From positions 1 through 16,813 of the forward strand of contig JAFWRL010000137.1 in NCBI GenBank assembly GCA_017520105.1: a stretch of 16,813 nt of DNA, in the 5' to 3' direction. Positions 14,236-16,813 of this stretch are shown here, piece by piece. The notes beneath the pieces were generated by a model that saw only the letters and a list, made by a program, of their open reading frames with translations, searched no databases and was not told where the DNA came from. The stretch is from Fibrobacter sp. Its GTDB lineage: Bacteria; Fibrobacterota; Fibrobacteria; Fibrobacterales; Fibrobacteraceae. The position numbers and the translations under genes were made by a program. Numbering within the stretch: the stretch's first letter is position 1; each line of letters starts with the position of its first letter.

Positions 14236-15045
14236 TTACTTGAGCACGGCGTTCATGCCGCTCACGCTGCCATTGTGGTCAATGGAAATCACGTAGCGAC
14301 CGCTCGGGAGCTTGGAACCGTCCCAGGCAAGCGTATTCACGCCGGCCATGGCGTTATCGAGATTCAACGTCTTCACCTGTTCGCCATCGGCGTTCAAGAT
14401 GTTAATGGTCGCACGGCCCGTAGATTTGAGCGTGAACGAAATAGCCTTGCGGTTGAAGAGGCGGAGGCTTGCATCACCGGTGCGGACAGCGGTCGGCTTC
14501 GAAATCTTCGGAGCGGACTTCGCCTTTTCAATATAAATTCCATTGACATCAGCCGATGCAACAGAGACATCGTTCTTGATGAGGTTTCCGTGGCGGAGCA
14601 CGGCTACGAGCTGCTTTTCGTTTTCGGTAGCGCTGGCAAACGTTTCGAGTTCCTGCACGTTCACGCGTTCCTTGTCACCGTACCAGTTCTTGACGGCCTT
14701 GTTGTCCAAATCCTTCACCGTAATCTGAGCACGACGGACAATAGCGGAATACGTTTCGCCATTGCTTATGTACGTAATTTCGAGCGGCTTGTTGACCTGG
14801 CCACGAAGTTTAGCCTTGGAAAATTCAATGTCCTGACCCTTGAGGCTCACACCATCGACAGCGGTAATGATATCACCGGCCTGGATGTTCGTTTCTGCAG
14901 CCGGAGTGCCCGGAATGACTTCAGCCACGTGGACGCCCTCTTTTACCTGATAAATGGTGATACCGACACCACCAAAAGATTCGTCAGCCATAAGCGGTGC
15001 AGTCATCATCGCGGCAATCAAAGAAGCCTTAACAAAATTATTCAT
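14236..15045 (-). CDS. Secreted PDZ-domain protein with FlgD/sorting-like C-terminal domain
   Basis: The ATG at 15045 has an AAGGAGA SD 5 bases upstream, so the longer frame to 15108 is rejected. The 269-residue product has a signal peptide (MNNFVKASLIAAMMTAPLMA, cut before DES). A PDZ domain spans about 24-104 (GGVGITIYQVKEGVHVAEV, TPAAETNIQAGDIITAVDG). A middle stretch (105-190) is not recognised. The C-terminal domain, about 192-269 (LRLFNRKAISFTL, GRATINILNADGEQVKTL, NTLAWDGSKLPSGRYVISI), resembles FlgD-Ig or type IX secretion sorting domains. No Ser protease domain is present, so it is not a DegP-type enzyme; it may bind other envelope proteins. It is a single-gene unit with promoter 15071-15098 and terminator 14172-14204. 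Confidence 0.8.
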   Translation of the reverse strand: MNNFVKASLIAAMMTAPLMADESFGGVGITIYQVKEGVHVAEVIPGTPAAETNIQAGDIITAVDGVSLKGQDIEFSKAKLRGQVNKPLEITYISNGETYSAIVRRAQITVKDLDNKAVKNWYGDKERVNVQELETFASATENEKQLVAVLRHGNLIKNDVSVASADVNGIYIEKAKSAPKISKPTAVRTGDASLRLFNRKAISFTLKSTGRATINILNADGEQVKTLNLDNAMAGVNTLAWDGSKLPSGRYVISIDHNGSVSGMNAVLK

Positions 15046-15070
15046 GATATTCTCCTTAAATTTCTTCCTT

Positions 15071-15098
15071 AATATATAATAAAAAGTTGTTATTTCAA
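15071..15098 (-). promoter_or_regulatory. Promoter of the PDZ-protein gene
   Basis: On the minus strand, TTGAAA (15093-15098) and TATATT (15071-15076) are separated by 16 bases. Transcription would start near 15064, giving a leader of about 19 bases that carries the AAGGAGA ribosome site. Spacing and position fit well. Confidence 0.6.
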
Positions 15099-15133
15099 AC
15101 AGATTCAAGCCAAAATATATGGAATATAACGGT

Positions 15134-15178
15134 AAAAATCCCCTTCAATGCAACGGACGGGCGCATAAGCGGTCCGTT
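15134..15178 (-). terminator. Hairpin after the second FISUMP gene, probable weak terminator
   Basis: On the minus strand AACGGAC and GTCCGTT (15152-15158 and 15172-15178) form a 7-bp stem. Inside it is a short CGC-ATAA-GCG stem, separated by a bulge. The nearest T-run (TTTTT, 15134-15138) is about 13 bases beyond the stem, so termination may be weak or factor-dependent. The hairpin lies 15 bases after the gene's stop. Confidence 0.45.
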
Positions 15179-15193
15179 TCGGCTAGTACAAAC

Positions 15194-16813
15194 CTATTCC
15201 TTCACGCAACGGATAGTCATCAAATCGTCCGTATTTTTCTGATCCTTATAACAAGCCATGTCATTGAATCCTATATGAAAGATCCAAACATCATCTGGAT
15301 TTTGTCGATTAGAAGCCCAGTAATAAGCATCGCTCTTTCCACTTTTATCACTCGGATTTTTACTCGTTCCAAAAGACAAGAACGATGTTCCGTATGTATT
15401 GCATTCGAACCCGGTGCAAATGGAACCGATTTGAGACACTAGCTGTTGGTTATAGCAGTTTTGCAAATACATGGAAAGGCGATCATATCCTTTTTCTAAT
15501 GAATTGACAACAGTCGAATCAGGCAGTTTCCAGCCCGCCGGGCAAGCTGTTTTAGCGGCCTCTTTCGAATAAAATCTACCAGCGATTTCACATCCTTCTT
15601 GAACTGGGACGCTTTGCGCTCCGGTCGGAACATACCTCAAGTTTTCGGCCATCCAGGTGTAGCCATTAAACTCGACGGTTCTGTAAGTTGCACCGTCGCG
15701 GTCGTCCGTCAACATACCATACTGGACATTCGGATTAAAGTAATATTCCTTCGGCAAATCGCAACTCCAATTTCTTGAATAATACCACTTGCCGTTATAG
15801 CAGATGTAATCTTCTTTCAAGCCATCTTTCCAGTCACGGATTCTCTTGCCTTCGGTATCGCAAGGAGCATCGTAAAAATCGGCCCATGCATTTTGATGGC
15901 AAACATAAGTCATATTCGTATCAATGAGACCTTGGACGGATTTTCCTTCCGCATCGCAAGGTCTGTCGCCAACATCCGCTTCCCTTTGCGTTGCGGCATC
16001 CCAGCCCGTATCGCGGCAGATATAAAAGATTCTCCCCTTATAGTCCTTGGTTCCGCTATCCACTATTTTCCCGACACGGTCGCAAGGAACATTTGTCGTT
16101 GAAATTTCCATTTGATCCGCAATTTTCCACTTTGAATTTTTGCACAAATAATACTTGCTGGTGTCCGTCGGGCTTTTCACGAGCTTGACCGATTCGCCGC
16201 AAGCGAGGTCTTGCACTTCGTAGTCCATTTTCGTAGCGACATTCCAGCCATCGGCCTTGCAGATATAGTAACGTTCGTTTACAGTCGGACTCTCGATGAC
16301 CTTCCCGACTTTATCGCAAGGGACATCCTTGGTATCTTCTTCAAAACTACTCAAAAACGTCCACCCGTTCACATTGCAAAAATACAATGTATCGCTGATG
16401 ATGTTTTTTAAGCCGGCCCGCTGGACAGCACCAAACATTTTATCGTCGCAATAAGGCAGCCCTATGCATTTCCTATAGAGATTGCTGAATATGTAGGTAG
16501 GAGGCACCTCCTCGTAACCGGTCGCGGCACACCCACGTTGAGCAGCATTACTCGCCCATACACGAGCCCTTATATAAACTAAATCTGTCGTAGCTTGACC
16601 CCAACCTGGTGTTAAAGAAACATTCCATATACCGCAATATTCAGAACGGTCTAACGTTCCTTTTTCAGAAAAAGACTTGATAAAACTGGCGACAGCAACA
16701 GTGTCAAGAGAGAAAAAATAATTCAAAGCATGTTCTACGTTAGACCTCGTAAATCTGGCATTGCGTTCTTGCAGCGGATTTTCGCGGAACAACGTGTCCA
16801 ATCCCAAAGCTGC
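15194..16813 (-). CDS. FISUMP-domain protein with six Cys-pair repeats (5' end outside window)
   Basis: The reading frame is open through the right edge; the TTG at 16807 is not a credible start because the frame continues as Ala-Ala before it. At least 539 residues are visible. First comes an unrecognised stretch (~115 residues; LGLDTLFRENPLQERNARFT). Six repeats of about 33-45 residues follow, with the pattern PCDxxGK...YxCxxxxW, each with a Cys pair. One C-terminal FISUMP domain closes the protein: DDRDGATYRTVEFNGYTWMA, GRFYSKEAA, CPAGWKLPD, YYWASNR, IRCVKE. The many paired Cys imply an extracytoplasmic, disulfide-bonded protein, probably cell-surface. A lipoprotein signal would be expected upstream but cannot be seen. 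Function is unknown. A hairpin follows the stop. Confidence 0.85.
   Translation of the reverse strand, partial: AALGLDTLFRENPLQERNARFTRSNVEHALNYFFSLDTVAVASFIKSFSEKGTLDRSEYCGIWNVSLTPGWGQATTDLVYIRARVWASNAAQRGCAATGYEEVPPTYIFSNLYRKCIGLPYCDDKMFGAVQRAGLKNIISDTLYFCNVNGWTFLSSFEEDTKDVPCDKVGKVIESPTVNERYYICKADGWNVATKMDYEVQDLACGESVKLVKSPTDTSKYYLCKNSKWKIADQMEISTTNVPCDRVGKIVDSGTKDYKGRIFYICRDTGWDAATQREADVGDRPCDAEGKSVQGLIDTNMTYVCHQNAWADFYDAPCDTEGKRIRDWKDGLKEDYICYNGKWYYSRNWSCDLPKEYYFNPNVQYGMLTDDRDGATYRTVEFNGYTWMAENLRYVPTGAQSVPVQEGCEIAGRFYSKEAAKTACPAGWKLPDSTVVNSLEKGYDRLSMYLQNCYNQQLVSQIGSICTGFECNTYGTSFLSFGTSKNPSDKSGKSDAYYWASNRQNPDDVWIFHIGFNDMACYKDQKNTDDLMTIRCVKE
15755..16456 (-). repeat. Six Cys-pair protein repeats in the second FISUMP protein
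   Basis: The units begin GLPYCDD, DVPCDKVGKV, DLACGESVKL, NVPCDRVGKI, DRPCDAEGKS and DAPCDTEGKR. Each holds a second Cys 15-22 residues later in a YxC context, then Trp in a GW or KW/AW pair. The DNA copies have diverged, so this is a protein-level repeat and not a recent tandem array. Confidence 0.8.

Noticed and set aside
14236..15045. DegP/HtrA-type protease
   Set aside because: There is a PDZ domain, but no trypsin-like domain or catalytic Ser motif in the 269 residues.
14194..15072. 292-codon plus-strand frame opposite the PDZ gene
   Set aside because: It covers a well-supported gene with signal peptide, SD and promoter on the other strand; its composition is typical of an antisense shadow.
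15046..15108. Upstream extension of the PDZ protein
   Set aside because: It overlaps the promoter and ribosome site; the ATG at 15045 starts a clean signal peptide.

Overview
The window looks like chromosome from a Fibrobacter species (F. succinogenes-like). Two genes carry the FISUMP domain (Fibrobacter succinogenes major paralogous domain). One gene belongs to the TIGR02147 regulator-like family, which is expanded in Fibrobacter. Ser-rich lipoprotein linkers and a Dcu-type C4-dicarboxylate transporter also fit a succinate-producing, diderm anaerobe. No tRNA, rRNA, CRISPR array or recognisable transposase was seen.

Left part (1-2592): the first 12 codons of efp (elongation factor P) run off the left edge, divergent from epmB, the radical-SAM aminomutase expected to modify EF-P. 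epmB ends in a strong terminator. Next comes an AT-rich gene on the minus strand for a two-TM potassium-channel-like protein with a beta-helix-like N-terminal half. Just beyond its start lies a second copy of the last 24 codons of epmB, including the stop. It begins with 45 identical bases and then differs almost only at synonymous sites. The channel gene therefore sits in an insert of about 1.3 kb flanked by direct repeats, placed at the 3' end of epmB so that a full-length epmB is retained. This is the most unusual structure in the window.

Middle part (2593-7719), all minus strand: dcuB (C4-dicarboxylate/succinate transport) with its own terminator, followed by a probable operon of a TIGR02147 protein, an overlapping lipoprotein gene built from two diverged copies of one ~290-residue unit, and a small outer-membrane beta-barrel protein.

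Right part (7903-14171), all minus strand: a tightly spaced cluster lptD - maf - rodZ-like - hisB - FISUMP lipoprotein, ending in a terminator. It mixes envelope assembly (LptD), cell shape (RodZ), nucleotide quality control (Maf) and histidine biosynthesis (HisB). Upstream of it are a secreted PDZ protein with a FlgD/sorting-like C-terminal domain, with its own promoter and terminator, and the 3' part of a second FISUMP gene with six Cys-pair repeats that runs off the right edge.

All gene starts were re-judged from start codons and Shine-Dalgarno (SD) sequences. Several long reading frames begin at TTG or GTG upstream of a better ATG, and those were shortened.
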